Assembly (NCBI RefSeq): GCF_020171365.1
Contig: NZ_JAIUZO010000002.1
Coordinates: forward strand, 372,001-436,000
From: Qipengyuania gaetbuli
GTDB taxonomy: Bacteria > Pseudomonadota > Alphaproteobacteria > Sphingomonadales > Sphingomonadaceae
Reading direction: 5' to 3'
DNA: 64,000 nt
Under the pieces are notes generated by a model, which saw only the letters and a program-made list of their open reading frames with translations, ran no database searches and was not told where the DNA came from. Position 1 is the first letter of the stretch. Each line of letters begins with the position of its first letter. A program made the position numbers and the translations under genes. Shown piece by piece: positions 51,925 through 61,030 of the stretch.

Positions 51925-52629
51925 ATGACCAGACTGAAGACGCATATCGAAAGCCACGCGACTTCTCGCATCGGCTGGCTGCGAGCCGCCGTCATGGGCG
52001 CCAATGACGGCATCGTTTCGACAGCAAGCCTGATCGTCGGCGTCGCTGCAGCCAGTGCGGGACGAAGCGAGATCCTTATTGCGGGCATGGCTTCGCTGTT
52101 TGCCGGCGCGATGTCGATGGCCGCAGGCGAGTATGTTTCGGTCAGTTCGCAGGCCGACACGGAGAAGGCCGACCTCGCCCGGGAAAGGAAAGAACTGGCA
52201 AGCGACCCGGAATTCGAACACGCGGAACTGGCATCGGTTTACGAGGCGCGCGGCGTCGACGCCACGACAGCGAAGGAAGTCGCCCGGCAGATGATGGCGC
52301 ATGATGCCTTGACTGCGCATGCACGCGACGAACTGGGCATTTCTGAAGTCAGCACGGCTCGCCCGCTCCAGGCGGCGATTGCGTCCGCTCTCACCTTCAT
52401 CGCAGGCGCTGCCGCACCGCTTCTTGTGGTGCCCTTCGCACCGCTTGCATCAATGGTGGTGGCCGTGGCCGCTGCTTCGCTCGTGTGCCTTGCAGTCCTT
52501 GGGGCGCTGGGTGCCAAGGCTGGCGGGGCGCAGGTAGTGCCATCGATAGTCAGGGTCGTGTTCTGGGGTGCGATGGCGATGGTCGTCACCGCATTGGTCG
52601 GAAAACTGTTTGGCGCCGCTGTGGCCTAG
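51925..52629 (+). CDS. VIT1/CCC1 family iron/manganese transporter
   Basis: 234 residues. The N-terminal helix pair has GANDGIVSTASLIVG, followed by GAMSMAAGEYVSVSSQ, both signatures of the family. An acidic, cytoplasmic metal-binding segment (about 85-130) and three C-terminal helices follow. It is an inner-membrane metal/H+ antiporter. GGGAGG lies upstream of the ATG. Confidence 0.93.
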   Translation: MTRLKTHIESHATSRIGWLRAAVMGANDGIVSTASLIVGVAAASAGRSEILIAGMASLFAGAMSMAAGEYVSVSSQADTEKADLARERKELASDPEFEHAELASVYEARGVDATTAKEVARQMMAHDALTAHARDELGISEVSTARPLQAAIASALTFIAGAAAPLLVVPFAPLASMVVAVAAASLVCLAVLGALGAKAGGAQVVPSIVRVVFWGAMAMVVTALVGKLFGAAVA

Positions 52630-52682
52630 ATAATTTGCCGACCCGCCTTTTGGGTGCACCATCCGTTACATGTGGAAGAAAT

Positions 52683-54056
52683 ATGCTGAAAATTGATCGC
52701 TCCTGGATCCTTGCCGTGACGGCTGTCGGATTGGCGTGCCCGGCCGCAGCCGCTGGCGTCGAGCCCCCCCTACTTCCCATGACAGAGACTGAATTCGCGC
52801 GCCCAGAACTGCCGCCGATCCTGCCGATGCGGGAAAGAGCTGAGGTGATCGATGAAATCCTCGCTGAGCGGCTGGAAACGGTGATCCCGGCCATCATGCG
52901 CGAGCAGGGGGTGGATTTCTGGCTGCTGATGTCACGCGAATATTTCGAGGATCCGGTCACCGCCACCATGCTCGATGCCGAAAGCATGCACGCACGCCGG
53001 CGCACGATCCTCGTCTTCCACGATCCGGGTGACGGCCAGCCGGTCGAGCGCCTGACGGTGAGCCGCTACGGCCTTGCCGACCTGTTCGAAGCCTCCTGGT
53101 CGCCGGAAGCACAGCCTGACCAGTGGCAGGCGGTGGCCGACATCATCACCCGGCGTGACCCGGCAAAGATCGCCGTCAATTTTTCCAACCTGACCGCCTT
53201 CGGCGACGGCATGACGCTGAGCCAGTACCGCGCCTTCACCGAGGCGCTGCCGGAGGGTTACGAGAACCGGATCGTGTCCGGCGAAGCGCTGTCGATCCGT
53301 TGGCTGGAAAGCCGCACTCCGCGGGAGCTGGAAATCTACCCGGGCATCGTGCGGATCGCGCATTCGATCATCGGCACCGCCTTCTCGCGCGAGGTCATCA
53401 CGCCGGGCAAGACGAGCGTCGAGGAAGTGCAGTGGTGGTACCGTGAAAGGCTGGCCGAACTGGGCCTCACGCCGTGGTTCCACCCCTCGGTCGGCATCCA
53501 GCGACAGGGGCGCGAAGGCATGCTGCGCGGGAGCGAGGTCATCCAGCCGGGCGACCTGCTGTGGACCGATTTCGGCATTACCTATCTGCGTCTCAACACC
53601 GACACCCAGCACCTCGCCTATGTCCTGAAGCCGGGCGAGACGCAGGCACCTGCGGGCCTCGTGGCGGGGCTGAAGGCGACCAACCGGGTGCAGGACCTGC
53701 TGCTCGCATCCTTTGAGGCCGGGCTGAGCGGTAACGAAGTACTCGCCCGCACCCGCGAAAAGGCGCTGGCCGAAGGGCTGGACCCGTCGATCTATTCGCA
53801 TCCAATCGGCTTTCACGGACACGGGGCGGGCACGGCCATCGGGTTCTGGGACAACCAGAACGGCGATCCGCGCGGCGCCTATCCGGTGCAGGCCGGGACT
53901 ACATGGTCGATCGAGCTTACCAATTACCACAAGGTGCCCGAATGGAGCGGCCAACGGGTCGATTTCCGGTCCGAGGAAGACGCGTGGTTCGACGGGGAGC
54001 GTGTGCGCTTCCTCGATGGGCGGCAGACCGAATTGACGCTAATACCCTCCAATTGA
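52683..54056 (+). CDS. M24 family metallopeptidase (Xaa-Pro peptidase-like), exported
   Basis: 457 residues. Signal peptide ends near CPAAAAG. Creatinase-type N-domain is followed by a pita-bread domain; metal ligands are probably Asp in LWTDFGI, Asp in LNTDTQH, His in IGFHGHGAG, and Glu in TWSIELTNY, with a final Glu near the end. It should cleave X-Pro peptides in the periplasm. GGAAGAAAT precedes ATG 52683. Confidence 0.9.
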   Translation: MLKIDRSWILAVTAVGLACPAAAAGVEPPLLPMTETEFARPELPPILPMRERAEVIDEILAERLETVIPAIMREQGVDFWLLMSREYFEDPVTATMLDAESMHARRRTILVFHDPGDGQPVERLTVSRYGLADLFEASWSPEAQPDQWQAVADIITRRDPAKIAVNFSNLTAFGDGMTLSQYRAFTEALPEGYENRIVSGEALSIRWLESRTPRELEIYPGIVRIAHSIIGTAFSREVITPGKTSVEEVQWWYRERLAELGLTPWFHPSVGIQRQGREGMLRGSEVIQPGDLLWTDFGITYLRLNTDTQHLAYVLKPGETQAPAGLVAGLKATNRVQDLLLASFEAGLSGNEVLARTREKALAEGLDPSIYSHPIGFHGHGAGTAIGFWDNQNGDPRGAYPVQAGTTWSIELTNYHKVPEWSGQRVDFRSEEDAWFDGERVRFLDGRQTELTLIPSN

Positions 54057-54080
54057 TCCAGCCTGATTGAGCGAGGCTTC

Positions 54081-55388
54081 ATGCAACTGGCCTCTCCTAG
54101 TTTTGCCGAAGCCGTGCGGGTGTTCGCGCGCATCGGCCTGCTGAGTTTCGGCGGGCCTGCGGGCCAGATCGCACTGATGCACCGCGAACTGGTCGATGAG
54201 CGCCAGTGGGTCGGCGAGGAAGATTTCCTCAACGGGCTCAATTTCTGCCACCTCCTGCCCGGTCCCGAAGCGCAGCAGCTGGCGACGTGGATCGGATGGC
54301 GGCTGCACGGCTGGCGCGGCGGCGTGGTCGCGGGCACGCTGTTCGTCATCCCGGGTGCGCTGGTGGTCCTACTGCTTTCGGCGCTCTATGTTGTCGCGGC
54401 CGACCTTGCCTGGTTCGAGGCGCTCTTCCTCGGCATCAAGGCCGCGGTCTTGGCCATTGTGGCGCAGGCGCTGCTGCGGATTGCGGGACGGTCGCTCGAC
54501 ACGGGGTTCAAGCGTGCGCTTGCCATTATGGCCTTTGCCAGCCTGTTCCTGTTTGCGCTGCCCTTCCCGCTGGTCGTCCTCTTGGCAGGCGCTGCCGGTG
54601 CGCTGGCGGCATTGAAGCGGCCTGGCTGGCTGGCGCTCAAGCCTGCGTCGGCACTGGCAGAACGCGGGCCCCGCCCTTGGAAAGCCACTCTGAAAGCCGT
54701 GCTGGTGTGGGGCGCGATCTGGGCCGCGCCGATCATCGCCATCGACATCGGCCTGGGGCGAGAGCATCGCCTGTGGGACATCGCGATGTTCTTCTCGCAG
54801 CTGGCCGTGGTGACATTCGGCGGGGCCTATGCGGTGCTCGCCTACATGGCGCAGGAAGCCGTGACCGGTTTCGGCTGGCTGCAACCGGGCGAGATGGCCG
54901 ACGGCCTCGGCCTTGCCGAGACCACGCCGGGCCCGCTGATCCTCGTCACCCAGTTCGTCGGCTATCTCGCCGCGTTCAGGGCACCCGAGCCGTTCACTCC
55001 CTTCGTCGCGGGGCTGATCGGCGCAGGACTGACCACCTGGGTCACCTTCGCGCCCTGCTTCCTGTGGATCTTCGCCTTTGCACCGTGGATCGACCGGATG
55101 CGCGATGCGGTGCGGCTGAAGGGCGCGTTGGCAGGCGTGACCGCGGCTATTGTCGGGGTGATCGCAAATCTCACCGTGTGGTTCGCGCTCCATGTCCTGT
55201 TTGCGCGCGTGGGCGACGGGGCGGCCGGACCAGTGCGGGTGCTCGCGCCGGAATGGGCGAGTTTCGACTGGCGCGCAGGCTCGCTGGCGCTGGTCGCCGG
55301 AGTCCTGATCTTCAGGTTGGGCTGGAGCGTGCCGCAAGTTCTCGCAGCCTGCGCCGGTGGGGGACTGCTACTCGGCCTTGCAACCTAG
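54081..55388 (+). CDS. chrA: Chromate transporter ChrA
   Basis: 435 residues with two homologous CHR halves; each begins with F-x-G-PAGQIALMH or F-GGAYAVLAYM and a GLAETTPGPL block is present in the second. It moves chromate outward. About ten membrane helices are predicted by eye. It is 24 bases after the M24 gene. Its stop codon lies in a short CCTAG inverted repeat shared with the convergent merR end. Confidence 0.95.
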   Translation: MQLASPSFAEAVRVFARIGLLSFGGPAGQIALMHRELVDERQWVGEEDFLNGLNFCHLLPGPEAQQLATWIGWRLHGWRGGVVAGTLFVIPGALVVLLLSALYVVAADLAWFEALFLGIKAAVLAIVAQALLRIAGRSLDTGFKRALAIMAFASLFLFALPFPLVVLLAGAAGALAALKRPGWLALKPASALAERGPRPWKATLKAVLVWGAIWAAPIIAIDIGLGREHRLWDIAMFFSQLAVVTFGGAYAVLAYMAQEAVTGFGWLQPGEMADGLGLAETTPGPLILVTQFVGYLAAFRAPEPFTPFVAGLIGAGLTTWVTFAPCFLWIFAFAPWIDRMRDAVRLKGALAGVTAAIVGVIANLTVWFALHVLFARVGDGAAGPVRVLAPEWASFDWRAGSLALVAGVLIFRLGWSVPQVLAACAGGGLLLGLAT

Positions 55389-55397
55389 ACTGCGCGC

Positions 55398-55763
55398 CTA
55401 GGCGGAAAGGGCGGCTTTCAGTTCGTCGCGGATGGCCTTGAGGCGCGGCAGGATCGCATCGGTACCTGCCGAGGGCTGGGCCTGCACCACCGGGGCGCTT
55501 TCAGCTTCGGGAGCGCCGCGCAGGGCAGCCTTGGCGCCTTTCAGCGTATAGCCTTCACGGTTGACCAGCCGGTCGATCCGCTCGACCAGCGCGACATCTT
55601 CCGCGCGGTAATAGCGGCGGCCACCGGAACGTTTCAGGGGCTTGAGGCTGGGGAACTGCTGTTCCCAGTAGCGCAGCACATGCGTCTTGATGCCGGTCGC
55701 CTTGGCAACCTCGCCAATGGTGCGCAGTGCGCCGTCGTCCTTGTGGTCGTCGAATTCCGCCAT
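55398..55763 (-). CDS. MerR family transcriptional regulator
   Basis: 121 residues. N-terminal MerR helix-turn-helix (RTIGEVAKATGIKTHVLRYW) with a GGRRYYR wing and the helix VERIDRLVNREGYTLKGAK. The tail has no Cys metal-binding cluster, so it is not a mercury sensor. It is the usual partner downstream of ihfA. ATG 55763 is used. Confidence 0.93.
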   Translation of the reverse strand: MAEFDDHKDDGALRTIGEVAKATGIKTHVLRYWEQQFPSLKPLKRSGGRRYYRAEDVALVERIDRLVNREGYTLKGAKAALRGAPEAESAPVVQAQPSAGTDAILPRLKAIRDELKAALSA

Positions 55764-55779
55764 CACGACCCCTTAGCAG

Positions 55780-56085
55780 TCATCCGTTCGCGACGCGATC
55801 CTTCAGGAGCTGGCTTGCCCGGAAAGTCATCACGCGGCGCGGCGTGATCGGCACTTCGACACCCGTCTTGGGGTTACGGCCGATCCGTTCCTTCTTGTCG
55901 CGCAGCACGAAGCTGCCGAAACCGGAAATCTTGACGTTTTCACCGCGCACCAGCGCATCGGTCATCTTGCCGAGAACCTGTTCGACAAGGTCCAGCGATT
56001 CCGCCCGGCTCAGTCCCATTTTCCGATTGATAGTCTCTGCCAGGTCGGCGCGGGTCAGTGTTCCCACCGAGCGCATCATATCCAT
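55780..56085 (-). CDS. ihfA: Integration host factor alpha subunit
   Basis: 101 residues. The HU/IHF fold begins [18 protein letters not shown]; the DNA-bending arm contains [12 protein letters not shown]. It works with IHF beta to bend DNA. The start is an ATG at 56085 (MDMMRSVG) with GGGAGAG upstream; ATGs at 56079 and 56076 are also in frame. It is in a unit with fabH upstream and merR downstream. Confidence 0.95.
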   Translation of the reverse strand: MDMMRSVGTLTRADLAETINRKMGLSRAESLDLVEQVLGKMTDALVRGENVKISGFGSFVLRDKKERIGRNPKTGVEVPITPRRVMTFRASQLLKDRVANG

Positions 56086-56183
56086 CTCACTCTCCCAGAC
56101 GCGACCCTGGGGTTCGATTCTAGATATCCAACATACTGTATTGCGGCGAGTTTCACAACCGAATGAAACAAATGTTTCATCGC

Positions 56184-57149
56184 CTACATGCGGGCGAGCG
56201 AGGCACCCCATGTGAAACCGCCGCCCATGGCCTCGAACATGACCAGATCGCCTTCCTTGATCCGGCCGTCGCGGCGGGCGACGTCGAAGGCGAGCGGCAC
56301 CGAAGCGGCAGAGGTATTGGCGTGGCGGTCGACCGTGACGACGACCTTTTCGGCCGGCAGGTCGAGCTTGCGCGCGGTCGCATCGAGGATGCGGGCATTG
56401 GCCTGGTGCGGCACGACCCAGTCGATATCGGCAGCCTGTGCCCCTGCATCGGCGAGCACTTCGCGCAGCACGTCGGCCAGGTTCACGACCGCGTGGCGGA
56501 AGACCTCGCGGCCCTTCATGCGCAGCTTGCCGACCTCGCCCGTGGTTGACGGCCCGCCATCGACATAGAGCAGGTCGCAATGCGCGCCGTCGGCATGCAG
56601 CTTGGTCGACAGGATACCCGGACCGTCTTCGGCAACGTCGCGTGCCTCGAGCACGACCGCGCCCGCCCCGTCGCCGAACAGGACGCAGGTGGTGCGGTCT
56701 TCCCAGTCGAGGATGCGGCTGAAGGTTTCCGCGCCGATGACCAGCGCCTTTTTCGCCATGCCGGTCCGCAGGAGCGATTCGGCAGTACCCAGCGCGTAGA
56801 GGAAGCCCGAGCACACGGCCTGCACGTCGAAAGCGACGCAGCCGTTGCAGCCAAGCGCATTCTGCACCTGCGTGGCAGTGGCGGGGAAGGTGTGGTCCGG
56901 CGTCGCGGTAGCGAGCACGATGAGACCGATCTCCGCCGCGTCCACGCCTGCATCCTCAAGCGCGCGGCGCGCAGCCTGCGTGGCGAGGGTCGAGGTCGTC
57001 TCGCCTTCGGCGGCGATATAGCGCTGGCGGATGCCCGTGCGTTCGACGATCCACTCGTCGCTGGTATCCACACGCTCGGCCAAATCGGCATTGGTCACGC
57101 AGTTCGCGGGCAGCGCGCTTCCGCTGCCGGTGATGACCGCGCGGATCAT
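56184..57149 (-). CDS. fabH: 3-oxoacyl-[acyl-carrier-protein] synthase III
   Basis: 321 residues. It starts fatty-acid synthesis by condensing acetyl-CoA with malonyl-ACP. The active-site Cys is in [10 protein letters not shown], His in VPHQANARI and Asn in [10 protein letters not shown], forming the Cys-His-Asn triad. ATG overlaps the plsX stop (ATGA). Confidence 0.97.
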   Translation of the reverse strand: MIRAVITGSGSALPANCVTNADLAERVDTSDEWIVERTGIRQRYIAAEGETTSTLATQAARRALEDAGVDAAEIGLIVLATATPDHTFPATATQVQNALGCNGCVAFDVQAVCSGFLYALGTAESLLRTGMAKKALVIGAETFSRILDWEDRTTCVLFGDGAGAVVLEARDVAEDGPGILSTKLHADGAHCDLLYVDGGPSTTGEVGKLRMKGREVFRHAVVNLADVLREVLADAGAQAADIDWVVPHQANARILDATARKLDLPAEKVVVTVDRHANTSAASVPLAFDVARRDGRIKEGDLVMFEAMGGGFTWGASLARM

Positions 57150-58183
57150 TTTCCGTTGAAGCCCTGCGTGTCGATCTTGCCCAGATCGTTGGCGATACGG
57201 TTGGTGATGTCGTCCTCCAGCAGGCGGGCGGCGACTTCCACCGCATTGGCGACGCCTTTGGCATTCGCGCTGCCGTGGCTTTTCACGACCACGCCGTTGA
57301 GGCCGAGGAAGACCGCGCCATTGTGGTTGTTGGGGTCGAGATGGTGCTTCAGCAGTTCGGTCGCCGGGCGCGACACTAGGAAGCCGACCTTGGACCGGAT
57401 GCTGGAAGTGAAGGCCTGGCGCAGCAGGTCGGTCACGAAGCGTGCCGCGCCCTCGATCGCCTTGAGCGCGATATTGCCGGAAAAGCCGTCGCACACGACC
57501 ACGTCGCATTCGCCGCGGTTGATCTTGTCGGCTTCGACATAGCCGGCAAAATCCATCGCCAGATTGTCGGCCGCGCGCAGCGCGTCGGCGGCAGCCTGGA
57601 TATCCTCGGTGCCCTTGGTCTCTTCCGTGCCGATATTCAGCAGGCGCACGCGCGGACGTTCGCGCCCGGTGACGATACGCGAATAGGCAGCGCCCATAAT
57701 GGCGAATTGGACGAGGTTGCGCGCATCGCAATCGCGGTTCGCGCCGAGGTCGAGCATGATGACGTCGTTTTCGCCGAGCGTGGGCAGCAGGGCCGCCAGC
57801 GCCGGACGGTCGAGGCCGGGCATGGTGCGCAGGGCAAGTTTGCTCATTGCCATCAGCGCGCCGGTGTTGCCGGCGGACACGGCAGCGCCGGCCTCGCCGC
57901 GCTTCACCGCGTCGACGGCCAGCCCCATGCTGGTGGTCTTGGCACGGCGCAGGGCGCGGCTGGGCAGCTCGTCACCGGCGACTACGTCGTCGCAATGCAG
58001 GATTTCCGAAGCGCCGGACATGCCCGGGTGCGTTTCGAGCGCCGCCTTGATGCGGGTTTCGTCGCCGACCAGCAGGAACTTGAATCGATCGTGGCGCCTA
58101 CGCGCAAGCGCGGCGCCTTCGATCATGGTGCGAACGCCTTCGTCCCCGCCCATCGCGTCGATAGCGATACGCGGCAAACTCAT
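57146..58183 (-). CDS. plsX: Phosphate acyltransferase PlsX
   Basis: 345 residues. It makes acyl phosphate from acyl-ACP for phospholipid synthesis. The N-terminus [11 protein letters not shown] and the blocks [11 protein letters not shown] and [12 protein letters not shown] are diagnostic. It lies between rpmF and fabH, a classic arrangement. Confidence 0.97.
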   Translation of the reverse strand: MSLPRIAIDAMGGDEGVRTMIEGAALARRRHDRFKFLLVGDETRIKAALETHPGMSGASEILHCDDVVAGDELPSRALRRAKTTSMGLAVDAVKRGEAGAAVSAGNTGALMAMSKLALRTMPGLDRPALAALLPTLGENDVIMLDLGANRDCDARNLVQFAIMGAAYSRIVTGRERPRVRLLNIGTEETKGTEDIQAAADALRAADNLAMDFAGYVEADKINRGECDVVVCDGFSGNIALKAIEGAARFVTDLLRQAFTSSIRSKVGFLVSRPATELLKHHLDPNNHNGAVFLGLNGVVVKSHGSANAKGVANAVEVAARLLEDDITNRIANDLGKIDTQGFNGK

Positions 58184-58210
58184 GACGTTCTCCGGCTTTC
58201 AGCTGTGGTC

Positions 58211-58390
58211 TTAAAGACCGACGGCGATGACTTCACGCCCGTTGTAGTAACCGCAGTGCGGGCACAGGTTGTGCGGACGCTTGAGTTCACCACAGTTCGA
58301 GCACTCGTGATGAGCCTCGACCTTGAGCGAATCGTGCGCACGACGGTTGCCGCGGCGGTGGGGCGATACTTTCCTCTTGGGGACGGCCAT
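58211..58390 (-). CDS. rpmF: 50S ribosomal protein L32
   Basis: 59 residues. It begins [19 protein letters not shown] and has the CxxC pair CSNC and a second pair CPHC, forming a zinc finger, then ends in [10 protein letters not shown]. It leads the rpmF-plsX-fabH-ihfA-merR set, 27 bases before plsX. It is short but unmistakable. Confidence 0.97.
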   Translation of the reverse strand: MAVPKRKVSPHRRGNRRAHDSLKVEAHHECSNCGELKRPHNLCPHCGYYNGREVIAVGL

Positions 58391-58633
58391 GGCGGCACCT
58401 GTTCCTCAAACAATTACAATCAATTTCGGTGGCCGCCCTAGTGGAAGGTCCGGCAGCGCACAAGAGTGCGTGAACCCGAAACTTTCCGACCGTGGCGGTG
58501 AAGGCGCGCGCTATAGCGATTTTTCGCGCCTGCGCAAGCGCTGTGCGCAATCGCCGCGCCCGCATTGCCACCGGGGGCCCATCTCTATAGCCCGAGATAG
58601 GGCTCGCCAGAGAGATCGCAAGGGAGGGATCGC

Positions 58634-59032
58634 ATGGGCATTATTCTACCCGTTACGCTGACTGCCGCCGCAGCCGCGGCTATCATCAACTTCTGGCTCG
58701 CCATGCGGGTCGGACAGATGCGCGTGAAGCACAAGGTTTCGATCGGCGACGATGCCGGCGGGCCGCTGACCGCGCGGATGCGCGCACAGCTCAATTTCGT
58801 GGAAAACACGGTCTTCGTGCTCGTGCTGATCGCGGCCATCGAACTGGCCGGCAAAGGCGGCAGCTGGCTGCCGATCGTCAGCGCCATCTACATGCTGGGC
58901 CGAATCGCCCACGGTCTGGGCATGGACGGCGGCAAGTTCGCGCGCGGTCGCAGCATCGGCGTGATCATCACCATGCTGACCCTGCTGGGCCTGGCGGTGG
59001 TTGCCGCGCTGATCGCGATGCGGGTGCTCTAA
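58634..59032 (+). CDS. MAPEG family membrane protein
   Basis: 132 residues, with four membrane segments and the MAPEG-type VGQMRVKHKVSIGDD and RMRAQLNFVENT blocks; it resembles the inner-membrane MAPEG proteins more than the pair at 3.8-4.7 kb. The ATG follows AGGGAGGG. The stop overlaps the stop of the convergent metallo-hydrolase gene. Confidence 0.9.
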   Translation: MGIILPVTLTAAAAAAIINFWLAMRVGQMRVKHKVSIGDDAGGPLTARMRAQLNFVENTVFVLVLIAAIELAGKGGSWLPIVSAIYMLGRIAHGLGMDGGKFARGRSIGVIITMLTLLGLAVVAALIAMRVL

Positions 59033-59694
59033 CCCAGCGCGTAATCGCTGACGAAAGCGTTGGTCTTGCGTTCCTGCCCGAAGGTGCTGGTGGGACCATG
59101 ACCGGGAATGAAGGTCACGTCATTGCCCAGCGGCCACAGCTTCTGGGTGATGGCGTCGATCAGGTCCTGGTGGTTGCCCATCGGGAAATCGGTGCGCCCG
59201 ATGCTGCCCTGGAACAGGACGTCGCCGACGATGGCGAACTTGCTCGGCCGGTGGAAAAAGACCACGTGGCCGGGCGTGTGGCCGGGGCAGTGGATGACTT
59301 CCAGTTCCAGCTCGCCGACGGTGACCTTGTCGCCGTCTTCCAGCCAGCGGTCAGGTTCGAAGACCTGCCCGTTAACCCCGTAACGCGCGCCGTCCTCGTC
59401 AAGGCGGCTGATCCAGAAGCGGTCGCCTTCATGCGGGCCCTCGATCGGCAGGCCCAGTTCCTTGGCCAGGACGCCCGCTTCGCCGCAATGGTCGATATGG
59501 CCGTGGGTGATGAGGATCTTTTCCAGCTCCACCCCGGTCTTGGCGACCGCGGCCTTGAGCTTGTCGAGATCGCCGCCCGGGTCGACCAGCGCGCCCTTGT
59601 TGGTCTTGGTGCACCAGATCAGCGAACAGTTCTGCTGGAGCGGGGTGACCGGCACGATACCGGCTCTCATCGGGGGCATGGGCTTGTCGTTCAT
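59029..59694 (-). CDS. MBL-fold hydrolase, glyoxalase II-like
   Basis: 221 residues. The metal motif THGHIDHCG (HxHxDH) is followed by HCPGHTPGH and a GDVLFQGSIGRTD segment, which is typical of the glyoxalase II/YcbL branch. It probably hydrolyses thioesters. The ATG at 59694 is chosen to give the usual N-terminus. Confidence 0.92.
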   Translation of the reverse strand: MNDKPMPPMRAGIVPVTPLQQNCSLIWCTKTNKGALVDPGGDLDKLKAAVAKTGVELEKILITHGHIDHCGEAGVLAKELGLPIEGPHEGDRFWISRLDEDGARYGVNGQVFEPDRWLEDGDKVTVGELELEVIHCPGHTPGHVVFFHRPSKFAIVGDVLFQGSIGRTDFPMGNHQDLIDAITQKLWPLGNDVTFIPGHGPTSTFGQERKTNAFVSDYALG

Positions 59695-59835
59695 GGGGCA
59701 TGAAATGGCGGCCTGCCGCCGCGAATGCAAGCGCGCGCGGCACGGCCTGCCGCGCCCCTTCAATGGCAATTGCCGCTCCCACGCGCTATGATGCGCAAAT
59801 GGTCGCACGGGTCGCCTCTTCCACGGAGGTAAGAC

Positions 59836-60366
59836 ATGCGAAATTTCAAGACACTGGCACTCATCGCGCTGGTTACCGGCGCTTCGCCGCTAGCCGCCCA
59901 GTCAGCTGACACCGACGCGCTGATTGCCGATGCGCTGAGCGCTGCACCGGCCTCGGTCACCGACAATGCGAGCGTGCGCAACAACGACGGCACGCTGCTG
60001 CGCGAAGGCAGCAATGGCTACACCTGCTATCCGCAGGCGCCCACCATGGGGCCGCGCTGCAACGATACGGAATGGGACGCCTTCATTGCAGGCTTCATGA
60101 AGGGCGAACCCTACACGCCGAAGAAGTTCGGTGTGTCCTACATGCTCGCCGGTGAAGGCACCGCGCCCGGCACCAGCAATATCGACCCGATGGCGACCGA
60201 GCCGACCGCCGACAACGAGTGGATCAAGGACGGGCCGCACATGATGCTGATCTTCCCCGATCCCGCCATGATGGCCGGGCTGTCGACCGATCCGAAGGAC
60301 CCGGTCTATGTCATGTGGCGCGGCACGCCCTATGCCCATGTGATGGTGCGGATCGAGGAAGAATAG
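59836..60366 (+). CDS. Secreted protein of unknown function
   Basis: 176 residues. Signal peptide ends ASPLAAQS. The mature part contains two Cys (GYTCYPQAP, PRCNDTEW), likely one disulfide, and conserved-looking stretches GPHMMLIFPD and WRGTPYAHVMV. I do not recognise the family. GGAGGTAAG precedes the ATG, so it should be well expressed. It is convergent with the next gene. Confidence 0.82.
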   Translation: MRNFKTLALIALVTGASPLAAQSADTDALIADALSAAPASVTDNASVRNNDGTLLREGSNGYTCYPQAPTMGPRCNDTEWDAFIAGFMKGEPYTPKKFGVSYMLAGEGTAPGTSNIDPMATEPTADNEWIKDGPHMMLIFPDPAMMAGLSTDPKDPVYVMWRGTPYAHVMVRIEEE

Positions 60367-60372
60367 CGCGCC

Positions 60373-60801
60373 CTACAGGAGCGGTGCGAGGTCGGGTTCC
60401 ACCCAGTCCCGCCGCGCTTCGACCGAGAACAGGCGGTCACGCGACCAGTGGGCGAGGATCCAGTCCGACCGGCCGAGCGGGCCTGCCATCGCCTCGCGCA
60501 GGACCTCGGCCAATGGCGCGCCGCGGCGAGCATCCAGCAAGTGCTCCGTCGCCCGGAGCGAGGCGAGCGTGATCGTATGGTGATACCCCGAACTGTCGGT
60601 GTTCGGCGTGCCATGCGCCTCGTTCAGCCGGGTGATGATGGTGCGAAAACTGTCGCCGCCTGCAAGGTCTGGGCGATGGCGCAATATCTCCAGCGCGAGC
60701 GCGAAATGCGCCTCGTGCGTCCATTCGGCGCGCGGCAGGCTCGTATCCAGCACGCGGTCGGCAAGATGCGAGAAATCGGTATCCTTGGTGAAGGCAGTCA
60801 T
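60373..60801 (-). CDS. Conserved hypothetical protein behind a possible attenuator
   Basis: 142 residues, family not recognised. It has no signal peptide or membrane segment; histidines cluster in WTHEAHFALAL and GYHHTITLAS, as in some all-helical enzymes. AGGA precedes the ATG. The 5' leader contains a 26-codon open frame and two mutually exclusive hairpins, one a terminator. Confidence 0.75.
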   Translation of the reverse strand: MTAFTKDTDFSHLADRVLDTSLPRAEWTHEAHFALALEILRHRPDLAGGDSFRTIITRLNEAHGTPNTDSSGYHHTITLASLRATEHLLDARRGAPLAEVLREAMAGPLGRSDWILAHWSRDRLFSVEARRDWVEPDLAPLL

Positions 60802-60825
60802 CGGGGCAATCCTTTTCGGGAGTTG

Positions 60826-60893
60826 CGCCCGACCGGCACGAAAAACCCCGCCGGTCGGGCGGGGTCTGGCTGGTGTCTGTGGCTTGGGACCGG
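60826..60893 (-). promoter_or_regulatory. Possible transcription attenuator with three alternative pairings
   Basis: On the minus-strand RNA three sequences compete. CCGGUC (60888-60893), just after a leader stop codon, can pair with GACCGG in the next segment. CCCCGCC and GGCGGGG (60846-60864) form a hairpin followed by five U, a terminator. A 12-bp perfect pairing (60850-60861 with 60826-60837) excludes that terminator. No tool was used to fold it. Confidence 0.5.
60841..60864 (-). terminator. Intrinsic terminator inside the leader of the 142-residue protein gene
   Basis: CCCCGCC, loop CGACC, GGCGGGG and five T on the minus strand, placed before rather than after a gene. The next start codon is about 40 bases downstream of the T-run. 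Confidence 0.65.
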
Positions 60894-60898
60894 AAGGA

Positions 60899-60979
60899 TC
60901 AGCACACAGGCGCACAAACAGTCGCCGCCGTAATCGGGCGGGCCGCTTGCAGGACAGTGGTGGCGATCATTCGGGCCAT
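60899..60979 (-). CDS. Possible 26-residue leader peptide
   Basis: The frame begins MARMIATTVLQAARP and ends with two Cys codons close to TGA. Thr (4), Val (3), Ala (7) and Ile (2) are frequent, but no single amino acid is clearly over-represented. The stop is six bases before the first attenuator segment. A TTGACA box lies at 61009-61014 on the minus strand. No strong ribosome site is visible, so translation is unproven. Confidence 0.4.
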   Translation of the reverse strand: MARMIATTVLQAARPITAATVCAPVC

Positions 60980-61030
60980 GGCTAGGTGCTGCGCCCGGCG
61001 CGCAATCCTGTCAAGCCGGGCCGCAAGCGC

